DNA from: Arthrobacter sp. ov118
Lineage (GTDB): Bacteria; Actinomycetota; Actinomycetes; Actinomycetales; Micrococcaceae
Assembly (NCBI RefSeq): GCF_900116495.1
Contig: NZ_FPAY01000001.1
Location: 558,001 to 622,000, forward strand
Length of the DNA stretch: 64,000 nt
Direction of reading: 5' to 3'
Below the pieces are notes generated by a model, which did no database searches, was not told the origin of the DNA, and saw only the letters and a program-made list of their open reading frames with translations. A program made the position numbers and the translations under genes. Of this stretch, positions 9,061-17,564 are shown one piece after another; the first letter of the stretch is position 1; each line of letters opens with the position of its first letter.

Positions 9061-9798
9061 TTACGCGTCGAAGTGGGTGCGGACTTCCTCGTTCGTGAGG
9101 TGCAGGAGCACGTCCGCGGCGACGTCCCGCAACTTTTGGTTCCGGTTGCTGGAGACCTTGGTCAGGATGGCCATGGCCTCGTCCTGCGAACACCGGTTTT
9201 GCGCCATGATTATGCCGCAGGCCAAATTGATCGACGTGCGGTGCTCCATCGCGGCCTGCAGATCCTCGGCCCGTGATTGCATGGTTCCCATCCGGACGGC
9301 GAGGCGAAGGGCCCGGCCGGCCAGGTCAGCGAATCCGGCGGCCTCCGCGATGGCCTCCTCGGTGAACACCCCCGTGTCCGCGGCGAAGAAGTTCAGGGCG
9401 GCCGCGGCGTCCTGGCCGATTTCCAGCGGAACCCCCAGCGTGCTGCGGCAGCCGTGGTCCGCGAGTTGCCGCTGGTATTCGGGCCAGCGGGGATCCGCGT
9501 CCACGTCCGCCAGGACGACCATTGCTTTGGTCCGCAGCGCCAGGATGCAGGGACCGTCACCAACGCCCTGCTCGATTCGGTCAAGGGTGACCGCGCGGGG
9601 GCTGCTGCCCGCAACCGTCATGGTTCGCTTCCGCCGCTGCAGGGTTACCCCGCATTCGATGGCCGCCCCGGTGCTGCGGTTCAGCGTCCACGCCGAAAAC
9701 TCCGCAAGACGCCCTAGGAAGTCCTCGACGTTGTCTGTCGCCATGAGCAGATCCTGAAGCTGCAAGGCGGCATCGTCCGCGGCATAGTTGTTGACCAT
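9061..9798 (-). CDS. GAF-ANTAR domain transcription antiterminator-type protein
   Basis: A 245-residue cytosolic regulator. A GAF domain occupies roughly residues 15-165, with GVGDGPCILALRTKAMVVLADVDADPRW trimmed here to its key words GDGPC and DPRWPEY. A C-terminal ANTAR domain (about 175-235) contains HRTSINLACGIIMAQ and the downstream RN(Q)KLRDVA helix. ANTAR proteins bind paired RNA hairpins near terminators; GAF domains sense small ligands. The ATG at 9798 (MVNNYAADD) was preferred; a GTG at 9843 in the same frame would add 15 residues. No paired hexaloop target was recognised nearby, so its regulon is unknown. Confidence 0.9.
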   Translation of the reverse strand: MVNNYAADDAALQLQDLLMATDNVEDFLGRLAEFSAWTLNRSTGAAIECGVTLQRRKRTMTVAGSSPRAVTLDRIEQGVGDGPCILALRTKAMVVLADVDADPRWPEYQRQLADHGCRSTLGVPLEIGQDAAAALNFFAADTGVFTEEAIAEAAGFADLAGRALRLAVRMGTMQSRAEDLQAAMEHRTSINLACGIIMAQNRCSQDEAMAILTKVSSNRNQKLRDVAADVLLHLTNEEVRTHFDA

Positions 9799-9906
9799 GC
9801 CTAAATCTAAGGCGGAGTCCCGCGACCGGACAACCCGGACCACCGGCGTTACGCGTTCGGCGCATTCCAGGGCGACGGGCCTTTCGGGAGCGGCGGCATC
9901 TTTGAC

Positions 9907-11193
9907 CTAGACGTAGCCGTCCACGATCGCGGCGGCAATTTCCCGGTAGGCGCGCCGCGTTTCGGGCCGGAGCACATCCAGGGTCACAAGGTCGCCGTCG
10001 GCCACGCCGCGGTCATGCGGGACCGCGATCAGCTGGCGGCAGATGCCGGACAGGTGTTCCTCGATGGCGTCCTTGTCCACCCGGCTGGAGACCTCATCCT
10101 TGTCCGTGATGACCACGATGGCGTTGCTGGCGAGGTCGGCGTAGCCGTGGCTGGCCAGCCAGTGCAGCGTGCTGCGGGCCCGCTTGGCGCCGCTGACGGC
10201 GTAGCCTGCCGCGATGATCAGGTTGTCCGCCGACTGCAGGATGCCGCTCATCGCGTTATGCGTGACCCCGGTGCCGCAGTCAATGAGCGCCACCGAGTAG
10301 TAGCCGGAGATGAGCTTGCGGATCCTCAGGTACTCCGCGGCCGTCAGGGAGTCTGAAACCTCGGGATCCTGTTCGCCGGCGATGAGGTGCAGTCTGCCGG
10401 CATGGTGCATGTACCGGGCCAGGGCAGTGAGGGAATCGATGGATTCGATGTTTTTGAGCAGGTCCGTGATGGTGCGCGGGCTCTGCTGCTGGTAAATCCC
10501 CTCGCCGAGGGCACGCTCCACGAGGTCCCCGGAGTCGGGGTTCGCGTCAATCGCGCACGGCGGATCGCCGCGGAATTCGGCCAGGGTGAGGCCGACGCCG
10601 ACGGTGGTGGAAGTCTTGCCGATCCCTCCCTTGAGGCTCAGGACGGCCGTGTTGTAGCTGCCCTGGAGCTGACGGGAGATCCGCCGTGCCAGCTCGTCTT
10701 CTTCGCGCTGCCGGGCGCTCGGGCCAAGGTTCAGGCTGCCGCCGGTCAGGTTGTAAAGGGCGCCGCGGAATCCGCCGATGGGGCGCGGTTTCTGCTCGCG
10801 GACGAAGAGCCCAGGGGAACTGATGAAGTCGGGCACGGGCGCCTCGGCGAGAGCCGCCGACCGGCTGGCCGAACGCGTGGAACGGCTCGGCTGTGCAGGC
10901 ACGGCGGGCGCAGCCCCGGGGGCCGGCGGCGTTCCGACCGGATCCTTGGACGGCTTGGCAGGCTGCGGGCGCGCGGGGGCGTCGGCTGCGGCGGCGGCCT
11001 CCGCCCAGGAACTGCTGGGGGCGGTTGGGCGCTGCTCGGCCTGGTCGCTGGAAATGATCGGCATGGTTCCTGTCCAGGCGTCGGAGTCGTCGCCGCGGCG
11101 GCGGTCTCGCCGTCGCGGGAGCTGGGCCTGCTCTGCGGCTGCTTGAGCGTCGGCAAGGGCGTCGGCGGTCTTGTTCTCGACCGGTTCTGGCAT
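9907..11193 (-). CDS. MinD/ParA-type ATPase with Pro/Ala-rich N-terminus (EspI-like)
   Basis: The 428-residue product has a low-complexity Pro/Ala/Arg-rich region (about 20-125) and a P-loop ATPase domain of the MinD/ParA class. The deviant Walker A is KGGIGKTS (188-195), and AIDANPDSGDL and LIDCGTGVTHNAMSGIL follow as switch regions. The same architecture is seen in EspI of mycobacterial type VII secretion loci and in related actinobacterial proteins, but no ESX genes are in this window, so a secretion role is only a suggestion. The start ATG follows a G-rich stretch, GGGGGGAACGAAC, that can serve as ribosome binding site. Confidence 0.82.
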   Translation of the reverse strand: MPEPVENKTADALADAQAAAEQAQLPRRRDRRRGDDSDAWTGTMPIISSDQAEQRPTAPSSSWAEAAAAADAPARPQPAKPSKDPVGTPPAPGAAPAVPAQPSRSTRSASRSAALAEAPVPDFISSPGLFVREQKPRPIGGFRGALYNLTGGSLNLGPSARQREEDELARRISRQLQGSYNTAVLSLKGGIGKTSTTVGVGLTLAEFRGDPPCAIDANPDSGDLVERALGEGIYQQQSPRTITDLLKNIESIDSLTALARYMHHAGRLHLIAGEQDPEVSDSLTAAEYLRIRKLISGYYSVALIDCGTGVTHNAMSGILQSADNLIIAAGYAVSGAKRARSTLHWLASHGYADLASNAIVVITDKDEVSSRVDKDAIEEHLSGICRQLIAVPHDRGVADGDLVTLDVLRPETRRAYREIAAAIVDGYV

Positions 11194-11310
11194 GTTCGTT
11201 CCCCCCGGGGATCACAGCGCAGACCGCTGCAGTGCTCGATTGACATCGTTCAAGGAACAAGTCTAGGGGCAATGATGAGCACCCTTACCATCGGATGCCC
11301 AATCCCGCCC

Positions 11311-12126
11311 CTAGTGGTTCGCCCGCGTTTCCTGCAGGCGTTTGATGAACCAGCGCGACTGCTCGGGCCCGTATGGCAGGATCGGGATCGCCTTGGTTGC
11401 GTCATCCGGAGTTTCCCGGGTGGCCTGGGTTGCCTGCCGCACCGCAGTGGTCATGGTGTCCGCCATGGTCTTGACGAACTCGTCCGAGCACGGCTCGCCG
11501 TGGCCTGGGATCAGGAATTCGTAGCGGTGCCGCAACGCGGACAGGTGCCGGAGGGCGTCCGCCCAGTCTTCCGGGAAGGAGTCCTCGAAGGAAGGGTGCG
11601 AACCCTGTTCCACGAGGTCACCGGCGAAGAGGGTGCTCGCCGTGCCAACAAGGAGATCGCCGTCGGTGTGGCCGTTGCCCAGATAGAACAAGGTGACGGT
11701 CTGCCCGCCCAGGTCCACGAGGACCGGCTGGTCCTTCACGATCGCGTTCGGAACCACGAGTTCGACGTCGGAGCCCTGCCCCGCGGCCATCTCAGGCTCA
11801 TCCGAGGCCACGAGCCGGCGCTGCTCATCGCCGTTCTCCTCAATCTCCGCCGCACAGTTCTCGTGCGCCCAAAATTCCGTAACGCCGTCGGCGGCAAAGA
11901 CGGCATTGCCGAAGAAGTGGTCGTAGTGGGCATGCGTATTGACGACGACGAGCGGCAGCGCGGTCTTTTCGCGCACCGCGTCCAGGATCTCTCGGCCCTG
12001 CCGGGGGCCGCCGCCGGTGTCGATCACCATGGCGCGCTCAGTGCCGACCACCAGGCCCGTGTTGAGCCAAGAACCTTGAGTTGTCAATACGTAGTTGTCC
12101 GGACCGACCTCGAGCCAACGTGACAT
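11311..12126 (-). CDS. Metallo-beta-lactamase-fold hydrolase
   Basis: A 271-residue protein with the metallo-beta-lactamase fold. The zinc-binding signature is THAHYDH (HAHYDH at 65-70). Further ligand motifs are GNGHTDGDLLV and the C-terminal IPGHGEPCSDE. An acidic residue in VIDTGGGP begins the fold. Family members include glyoxalase II, quorum-lactonase and other hydrolases; the substrate cannot be assigned. It is transcribed towards the MinD-like gene with a gap of about 117 bases. That gap contains only a weak inverted repeat (CTAGGGGC and GCCCCTAG). Confidence 0.85.
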   Translation of the reverse strand: MSRWLEVGPDNYVLTTQGSWLNTGLVVGTERAMVIDTGGGPRQGREILDAVREKTALPLVVVNTHAHYDHFFGNAVFAADGVTEFWAHENCAAEIEENGDEQRRLVASDEPEMAAGQGSDVELVVPNAIVKDQPVLVDLGGQTVTLFYLGNGHTDGDLLVGTASTLFAGDLVEQGSHPSFEDSFPEDWADALRHLSALRHRYEFLIPGHGEPCSDEFVKTMADTMTTAVRQATQATRETPDDATKAIPILPYGPEQSRWFIKRLQETRANH

Positions 12127-12322
12127 TAAATCTCCGTAATTCCGACGCTTTTCTTGTTCCTTGGTGCGATGTTCAGGCCTCGATTCTATCCACGTCCTGC
12201 GGGCGATGCCCGGAGGCGGCGCCGCTGAAAGCCATCGCCGTGCGTCCCCGGACCGTGTAGCGTGTGGGCTACCTTAATTGATCCGCCATGTGCTCCACCG
12301 AACGATCGAAAGGTGGCTCCCG

Positions 12323-12952
12323 TTGGACTCCGGCTCATCTCTGGAGCGGCTGGTGTACTTCAGCGATGCCGTCTTCGCCATCGCCCTGACCCTCTTGGCA
12401 TTGGACTTGAAGCTGCCCGAGGGTATTCCGGCGGCGGACTTGGATGACGCCCTGCTGGAGGCTTGGCCGCAACTGTTTGCGTATGCGCTCTCATTCCTCA
12501 TCGTCTCCAGGACGTGGATGTCCCACAGGGCTGACTTCGCAAGGATCCAGCATTTCAGCGTGAACCTGGCCAGGCTGAATCTGGCTCTCCTGTTCTTCAT
12601 CGCCATGCTTCCCGCGCCCACGTCCATCCTCAGCGACTACGGTGACGACCCCACGCCCTGGCCAAGCGTGCTGTACGCCACCAATATCGCAGCGGTTTAC
12701 CTCACGATGGCGGCCATCTGGAGCTACGCCGACCGGGCCGGGCTGATGGAGCCGGAGATGGTTCCGCAGGTCCACCGGCCCGTACTCAACGCCCGGATGG
12801 TCGGCGCCGCAATCTTCCTGCTCTCGATTCCGGCGGCGTTCGCGCTCAACTCCTATACCCCGCTGCTGTGGCTGCTGCTCCTGCCGGCGCCATGGGTGAC
12901 GCACCGGGTTTCAGCACTCCGCCACGCGCCGAAAGGGACCGCACAGGGCTGA
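12323..12952 (+). CDS. TMEM175-family (DUF1211) potassium channel-like protein
   Basis: This small membrane protein carries the family signature RLVYFSDAVFAIALTLL near its N-terminus, where the FSDAVFAI motif lines the pore in bacterial TMEM175 channels. Six hydrophobic segments follow, as expected for one bacterial protomer. I chose the TTG at 12323 (then DSGSSLERLV) because GAAAGGTGG lies six bases before it and the family usually begins just ahead of the signature. A longer frame opens at a TTG at 12278. The product is 209 residues. The stop codon overlaps a perfect hairpin shared with the convergent E2 gene. Confidence 0.85.
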   Translation: MDSGSSLERLVYFSDAVFAIALTLLALDLKLPEGIPAADLDDALLEAWPQLFAYALSFLIVSRTWMSHRADFARIQHFSVNLARLNLALLFFIAMLPAPTSILSDYGDDPTPWPSVLYATNIAAVYLTMAAIWSYADRAGLMEPEMVPQVHRPVLNARMVGAAIFLLSIPAAFALNSYTPLLWLLLLPAPWVTHRVSALRHAPKGTAQG

Positions 12953-12964
12953 CTGTGCGGTCCC
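12935..12964. terminator. Bidirectional hairpin between TMEM175 and E2 genes
   Basis: GGGACCGCACAG (12935-12946) and CTGTGCGGTCCC (12953-12964) form a perfect 12-bp stem with a six-base loop. It lies between two convergent genes, its left arm covering the last codons of the TMEM175 gene. There is no clear T-run, but strong GC hairpins without U-tracts are common actinobacterial terminators. Confidence 0.75.
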
Positions 12965-12987
12965 TCCGCGCGGCCCTCCAGCCGGAC

Positions 12988-14538
12988 TCACAGGTCCGCG
13001 AGCGCCGTTCCCGGGTTCTCGATCGCGTCGGCGACGTAGCGCAGGAAACCGCCTGCTGTGCCGCCGTCGCATACGCGGTGATCAAAGGTCAGCGTCAGCT
13101 CGGTGACCTTGCGGACGGCGAGTTCACCGTTGACCACCCAGGGCTTGTCGATGATCCGTCCGACGCCGAGGATTCCCACCTCTGGGTGGTTGATGATCGC
13201 GGCGGAGCCGTCGACACCAAACACGCCGTAGTTGTTCAGTGTGAACGTGCCGCTGCCCAGTTCCGCCGGCGTCGCCTTGCCTTCGCGGACGACGGCGGTG
13301 AGGCGCCGGATCTCGGCGTCCAGTTCGCGGGCGCTGAGCTTGTCCGCGTTGCGCACGGACGGAACCATCAGTCCGCGCTCGGTCTGCGCCGCGAACCCGA
13401 GGTTGACGCCGTCGAACTCGACGATCTCCTGGGATGCCCCGCCGGTGGTGTCTTCGGTGGTCACGATCCGGGTATTAAGCGCGGGGTACTTCTTCAGCCC
13501 GGCGGTCACGAACCGCGCGATGAACGCCAGCAGTCCCGGCGTGTGGTGCGGGTCCTGTTTCTTCAGCGCGGCCCGCATCTCCACGAGGGCCGTGGCGTCC
13601 ACGTCCACCCACACCGTGGCTTCCGGGATCTCGGACCGGCTGCGCGTCATGTTCGCCGCGACGGCCTTGCGCACGCCGCGGACGGCGGTCCGCCCGGCAA
13701 TGCCCAGCCCGGTGCGCGCATCGGTGCCGGACGCCGAGGCCGGCGCGGCCGGCTCCACCGCCGGGCGCTCTACCACCGGTGACGGCTTGATGACGGCTTC
13801 GACATCGCGCCGCATGATGAGCCCGCTGGCCCCCGACCCTTGGAGTTCCCCCAAATCAACCCCATGATCGCGAGCCATCCGGCGAACCAGCGGAGAAATA
13901 ACCGCCCCCAGCTTCCCGGGAACCCGGGTCCGCAGCAGCACCAGGTCATCGGCAGCCTTCTCGGCAGCAGACACCCCGCTGACAGACTCAGCCATCGCGG
14001 CCCGCTTAGGAGCCCGGGTCCGCCGGGCAACCCCATGCCCGCCCGGAGTCCCATAACCGATCAGGACATTCCCAGACCCAGCCTTCTCCTCCTCACGGTA
14101 AACCTCAGCGGCAACAGCGGCCGGCGAGTCAACAGCGGTCCCGGCCGGCGCGGATGATGCCGCCCCGGGAGTGGCATCGGGCCTGACGGAGCCGGCAGCA
14201 TCGTCCGCAGGACGAATGCTGTCCGGCGAAGGGGCGGGGGCGGCATCATCTGCGGCGGCCCCACCAGCGGAAACACCAGCGGAGACGGCGGTCCCAAGAG
14301 GAGTCACCGAGATCAGCGGCTTGCCGACGTCGAGCGTCTGGCCAGGCTCGCCATGCAGCACGGCCACGGTGCCGGCGTACGGGGAGGGCACCTCCACCAT
14401 GGACTTAGCCGTCTCCACCTCGGCAATCGGCTGGTCCACGCGGATCTCGTCCCCCACCGCCACGAGCCAGCTGACGAGTTCGGCCTCGGTCAGTCCCTCA
14501 CCGAGGTCCGGCAGGAGGAATACTTTAGGTTCGCTCAT
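12988..14538 (-). CDS. bkdC: 2-oxoacid dehydrogenase E2, dihydrolipoamide acyltransferase
   Basis: This is the E2 core subunit that transfers acyl groups from E1 to CoA via a swinging lipoyl arm. The 516-residue product has one lipoyl domain with the lipoylated Lys45 in ETAKSMVEV. A long Ala/Pro/Ser-rich linker follows, then the peripheral subunit-binding domain (SPLVRRMARDHGVDLGELQGSG) and the C-terminal catalytic domain, ending with the active-site motif DHRVCDGG. The ATG at 14538 sits two bases after the E1 beta stop, with GGGAAGA as ribosome binding site. It is the third gene of the operon. The choice between branched-chain and pyruvate specificity rests on operon type; bkdC is a tentative symbol. 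Confidence 0.9.
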   Translation of the reverse strand: MSEPKVFLLPDLGEGLTEAELVSWLVAVGDEIRVDQPIAEVETAKSMVEVPSPYAGTVAVLHGEPGQTLDVGKPLISVTPLGTAVSAGVSAGGAAADDAAPAPSPDSIRPADDAAGSVRPDATPGAASSAPAGTAVDSPAAVAAEVYREEEKAGSGNVLIGYGTPGGHGVARRTRAPKRAAMAESVSGVSAAEKAADDLVLLRTRVPGKLGAVISPLVRRMARDHGVDLGELQGSGASGLIMRRDVEAVIKPSPVVERPAVEPAAPASASGTDARTGLGIAGRTAVRGVRKAVAANMTRSRSEIPEATVWVDVDATALVEMRAALKKQDPHHTPGLLAFIARFVTAGLKKYPALNTRIVTTEDTTGGASQEIVEFDGVNLGFAAQTERGLMVPSVRNADKLSARELDAEIRRLTAVVREGKATPAELGSGTFTLNNYGVFGVDGSAAIINHPEVGILGVGRIIDKPWVVNGELAVRKVTELTLTFDHRVCDGGTAGGFLRYVADAIENPGTALADL

Positions 14539-14540
14539 GG

Positions 14541-15665
14541 TCAGTCTTCCCACTGGAGATCGTCAACGGCGTCGAGGATGCGGTCCACGCCGGGCAGGTA
14601 GTAGTGCTCAAGCTTCGGCGCCGGGTACGGCACGTCGAAGCCCGTGACGCGGCGGATTGGCGCGGCGAGATGGTGGAAACAACGTTCCTGGACCCGCGCC
14701 ACGATTTCCGAGGCCACGGAGGCGAAGCCGTGGGCCTCCGCGATGACCACGGCACGGCCGGTCTTGCGCACCGAGGCGCAGACCGTCTCGTCGTCGAACG
14801 GCACGATCGAGCGGACGTCGATCACCTCCAGCGAGCGGCCTTCCTCCGCGGCGGCGGCAGCGGCGGCGAGCGCGGTCGGGATGGAGGGCCCGTAGGCGAT
14901 CAGGGTGGCGTCGGTGCCGGGGCGGGCGACGGCGGCGCGGCCTTCGGAGGACGTGCCCCGCTCGGTGTTGGCGGCGTGCTCGGCGCGCAGCGCTGCCAGG
15001 TCCACCTGGTCCTTGGACCAGTACAGCTTCTTGGGCTCCATGAACATGACGGGGTCGTCGGAGTCGATGGCTTCGCGGAGCATCCGGTAGCCGTCGGCGA
15101 CCGTGGCCGGGGTGAACACCTTCAGGCCCGCGGTGTGCGCGTAGTAGGCCTCGGAGGAGTCGCAGTGGTGCTCCACTCCCCCGATGCCGCCGGCGTACGG
15201 GACCCGGATGACCATGGGCAGCTTCACGGCGCCCTTGGTGCGGTTGTGCATCTTCGCGACGTGGCTGACGATTTGTTCGAAGGCCGGGTAGGCGAACGCG
15301 TCGAACTGCATCTCGATGACCGGGCGCATCCCGTTCATCGCCATGCCCACGGCCATGCCCACGATCCCGGATTCGGCCAGCGGGGTGTCGAAGCAGCGGG
15401 TCTGCCCGAACGTCTCGGTGAGCCCGTCGGTGATGCGGAAGACGCCGCCGAGCATGCCGACGTCCTCGCCGAAGACCAGGACCGACGGGTCCGCGTGCAT
15501 GGCGTCGGCCATGGCGGTGTTCAGGGCCTTGGCCAGGGTGATGGTCTGCGGGCCGGTCATGTCTGTGTTTTGCGCTGCCGCGCCTGCAGCCTTGGCGGCT
15601 GCGCGGGCCGTGGCGGCGCTGACGTTGTTGTTCGCTTCGGAGGACGTGGTGACGGTGGGGCTCAT
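14541..15665 (-). CDS. bkdB: 2-oxoacid dehydrogenase E1 beta subunit
   Basis: The beta subunit of a heterotetrameric thiamine-dependent E1. The 374-residue product starts at an ATG overlapping the E1 alpha stop by four bases (ATGA). After an Ala-rich N-terminal extension of about 40 residues, family blocks appear: VLVFGEDVGMLGGVFR, DTPLAESGIVGMAVGMA, MVIRVPYAGGIGGVEHH and TLIAYGPSIPTAL. The GEDV motif includes the Glu contacting ThDP, and the C-terminal half is the transketolase C-terminal domain. A longer upstream frame runs inside the E1 alpha gene and is not credible. The symbol is tentative for the same reason as for E2. Confidence 0.92.
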   Translation of the reverse strand: MSPTVTTSSEANNNVSAATARAAAKAAGAAAQNTDMTGPQTITLAKALNTAMADAMHADPSVLVFGEDVGMLGGVFRITDGLTETFGQTRCFDTPLAESGIVGMAVGMAMNGMRPVIEMQFDAFAYPAFEQIVSHVAKMHNRTKGAVKLPMVIRVPYAGGIGGVEHHCDSSEAYYAHTAGLKVFTPATVADGYRMLREAIDSDDPVMFMEPKKLYWSKDQVDLAALRAEHAANTERGTSSEGRAAVARPGTDATLIAYGPSIPTALAAAAAAAEEGRSLEVIDVRSIVPFDDETVCASVRKTGRAVVIAEAHGFASVASEIVARVQERCFHHLAAPIRRVTGFDVPYPAPKLEHYYLPGVDRILDAVDDLQWED

Positions 15666-16939
15666 TTCCCGGCCTCCGTTGCGGTGGATGCGGCGTCGCG
15701 GGCCAGTTCGTCGGCGAGCATGGCGGACTGCTCCTTCAGTTGCTGGGTGGGCGTCGAGAAGACGTGGTTGAACAGATCCTGCGGGTCCACCGGGACGTCT
15801 TCGCCGAGGCCGTCGCGCAGTTGCGTGGCTACGGCCTCGGCCTTCCCGGCGATCCGGTCGGCGGCGTCGTCGTCGAGCAGGCCGCGGCCGGTCAGGTAGG
15901 TCTGCGTCCGGCTCAGCGGGTCCTTGGCGACCCATTGGGCGACTTCGCTGTCCTGCCGGTAGCGGGTGGCGTCATCGGCGTTGGTGTGCGCCTGCATCCG
16001 GTAGGTGTGGGCCTCCACCAGGAGCGGGCCGGAGCCTTCGCGTGCGAGCTTGACGGCGCGGCCGAGCACGGCGAGCAGCGCGACGACGTCGTTGCCGTCC
16101 ACGCGTTCACCGGCCATACCGTAACCCACGGCCTTGTGCGCCAGCGAGGGGGCGACCGACTGGTGCGCGAGCGGCACGGAAATGGCGTACTGGTTGTTTT
16201 GGACGAAGAAGACCACCGGCAGGTGGAAGACGGCAGCGAAATTGAGGGCTTCATGGAAGTCGCCCTCACTCGTGGCACCGTCGCCGCACATGGCCAGGAC
16301 CACGGTGTCCTCGCCGCGCAGCTTGGCGGCATGGGCCACGCCGACGCCGTGCAGCAGTTGGGTGGTCAGCGGGGTGCACTGGATGCCGACCTTGTGTTCG
16401 GTGGGGTCATAGCCGCCGTGCCAGTCGCCGCGGAACAGCGTCATGGTCTGGACGGGGTCCACACCGCGGGCCATCACGGCCACGGAGTCGCGGTAGGTCG
16501 GGAACAGCCAGTCGCCCTCGGCGAGGCACAGCGCCGCGGCGACCTGGCAGGCTTCCTGTCCATGGCTCGAGGGATACACGGCCATCCGGCCCTGGCGGAC
16601 CAGCGCGGAGTTCTGGTCATTGACGCGGCGTCCGACGACGAGCTGCTCGTAGGCGGCCAGCAGTTCAGCATCGCTGGGGAGGCCGTATTCGTGCCCGGGC
16701 TGCGTGCCCTGCTCAGTGTGGGGGTTCAGCGTCCCGTCGGGGCCGACCATCTGGATCGGGTGGCGGGCAGGGAGCATGTAGTCCTCGGCCGTGATGCCGA
16801 ACTTGCGCACGGCCTCGCTGGCTGGATCTTGCGACCCGGCCTGTTGCCCGGCCGGCTGCGACGCCGTCTCTTTGGCCGCAGGCTCCTGGGCGTCCTTGGT
16901 CGCAGGCTCTTGGGCGGTGTGGTCCGCGGAGATCGTCAT
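15662..16939 (-). CDS. bkdA: 2-oxoacid dehydrogenase E1 alpha subunit
   Basis: The alpha subunit binds the ThDP diphosphate and decarboxylates the 2-oxoacid. The 425-residue product has a 45-residue Ala/Gln/Glu-rich leader, then YPSSHGQEACQVA and FPTYRDS. The ThDP motif runs from GDG (219-221) to NN (248-249). The block MQAHTNADDATRYR is characteristic of branched-chain-type E1 alpha. The adjacent divergent Lrp/AsnC regulator also favours branched-chain 2-oxoacid (Val, Leu, Ile) catabolism over pyruvate. No E3 (lipoamide dehydrogenase) gene is in the window. The gene leads the operon. Confidence 0.92.
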   Translation of the reverse strand: MTISADHTAQEPATKDAQEPAAKETASQPAGQQAGSQDPASEAVRKFGITAEDYMLPARHPIQMVGPDGTLNPHTEQGTQPGHEYGLPSDAELLAAYEQLVVGRRVNDQNSALVRQGRMAVYPSSHGQEACQVAAALCLAEGDWLFPTYRDSVAVMARGVDPVQTMTLFRGDWHGGYDPTEHKVGIQCTPLTTQLLHGVGVAHAAKLRGEDTVVLAMCGDGATSEGDFHEALNFAAVFHLPVVFFVQNNQYAISVPLAHQSVAPSLAHKAVGYGMAGERVDGNDVVALLAVLGRAVKLAREGSGPLLVEAHTYRMQAHTNADDATRYRQDSEVAQWVAKDPLSRTQTYLTGRGLLDDDAADRIAGKAEAVATQLRDGLGEDVPVDPQDLFNHVFSTPTQQLKEQSAMLADELARDAASTATEAGK

Positions 16940-17090
16940 TGGTCCGTCCTTCTGTTGCCACTAATCTTTCCCAGTATGCCGCCAGCCCATGTTTCGTATC
17001 CACCTTTGCCGCGAATCGTGGAGAAGTCCCAAAATTTGCCCTAGTCTGGAAGACAAATCGTAAGTGTGAGCTGGATTACGGGCAGAGGTT
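16940..17090. promoter_or_regulatory. Shared bkd/lrp divergent control region
   Basis: This 151-base gap separates the E1 alpha start from the divergent Lrp-type gene and must hold both promoters. It is AT-richer than the flanks. At 17034-17058 ATTTG and CAAAT form an imperfect inverted repeat 25 bases wide, a size suitable for an Lrp/AsnC dimer site. No consensus was available to score it. Confidence 0.45.
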
Positions 17091-17564
17091 GTGGACGAAA
17101 TGGCAGAGCTTGAGGCGGACCAGGCCGCGGTGCCACTGGACGATGTGGACCGGAACATCATTGCGGAGCTCACCCGGGACGGCAGGATGTCCGTGACGCA
17201 GGTGGCGGAGAACGTCCACATTTCGCGTGCCCACGCCTACACCCGGATAGCCCGGCTCACCGGCGAAGGCGTCCTGACCAAGTTCACCGCGCTGGTGGAT
17301 CCGATCAAGGCCGGCCTGAAGTCCTCCGCCTACGTCACGCTGAAAGTGCGGCAGCATTCGTGGCGGGAGCTGCGCGAACTCCTGCGCGCCATTCCCGAGG
17401 TCCACCACATCGCCCTGGTGGGCGGGGACTTCGATGTCATCCTGCTGGTGCGCGCCGTGGACAATATCGACCTTCGCCGGGTGATCTTCGATCAGCTGCA
17501 ATCCATGCCGGGCGTCCTGGACACCCAGACGTTCCTGGTATTTGAAGACGTCGATACGCGCTAG
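17091..17564 (+). CDS. Lrp/AsnC-family transcriptional regulator
   Basis: A 157-residue DNA-binding protein. The N-terminal winged helix (about 16-65) reads LDDVDRNIIAELTRDGR then VTQVAENVHISRAHAYTRI. The C-terminal RAM/ligand-binding domain includes VHHIALVGGDFDVILLV. Its divergent position beside the 2-oxoacid dehydrogenase operon suggests it controls that operon in response to a branched-chain amino acid or 2-oxoacid, as in known BkdR systems. The start is GTG at 17091 or ATG at 17100; AGAGG lies just upstream. The last four bases overlap the convergent galU stop. Confidence 0.92.
   Translation: MDEMAELEADQAAVPLDDVDRNIIAELTRDGRMSVTQVAENVHISRAHAYTRIARLTGEGVLTKFTALVDPIKAGLKSSAYVTLKVRQHSWRELRELLRAIPEVHHIALVGGDFDVILLVRAVDNIDLRRVIFDQLQSMPGVLDTQTFLVFEDVDTR

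Noticed and set aside
11263..11314. CTAGGGGC/GCCCCTAG inverted repeat between the MinD-like and metallo-beta-lactamase genes
   Set aside because: The arms are only eight bases and 36 bases apart, and the right arm overlaps the stop codon; too weak to call a terminator.
12278..12322. Longer TMEM175 start at a TTG at 12278
   Set aside because: It lacks a ribosome binding site, whereas GAAAGGTGG is well placed before the TTG at 12323, and the family signature begins shortly after the later start.
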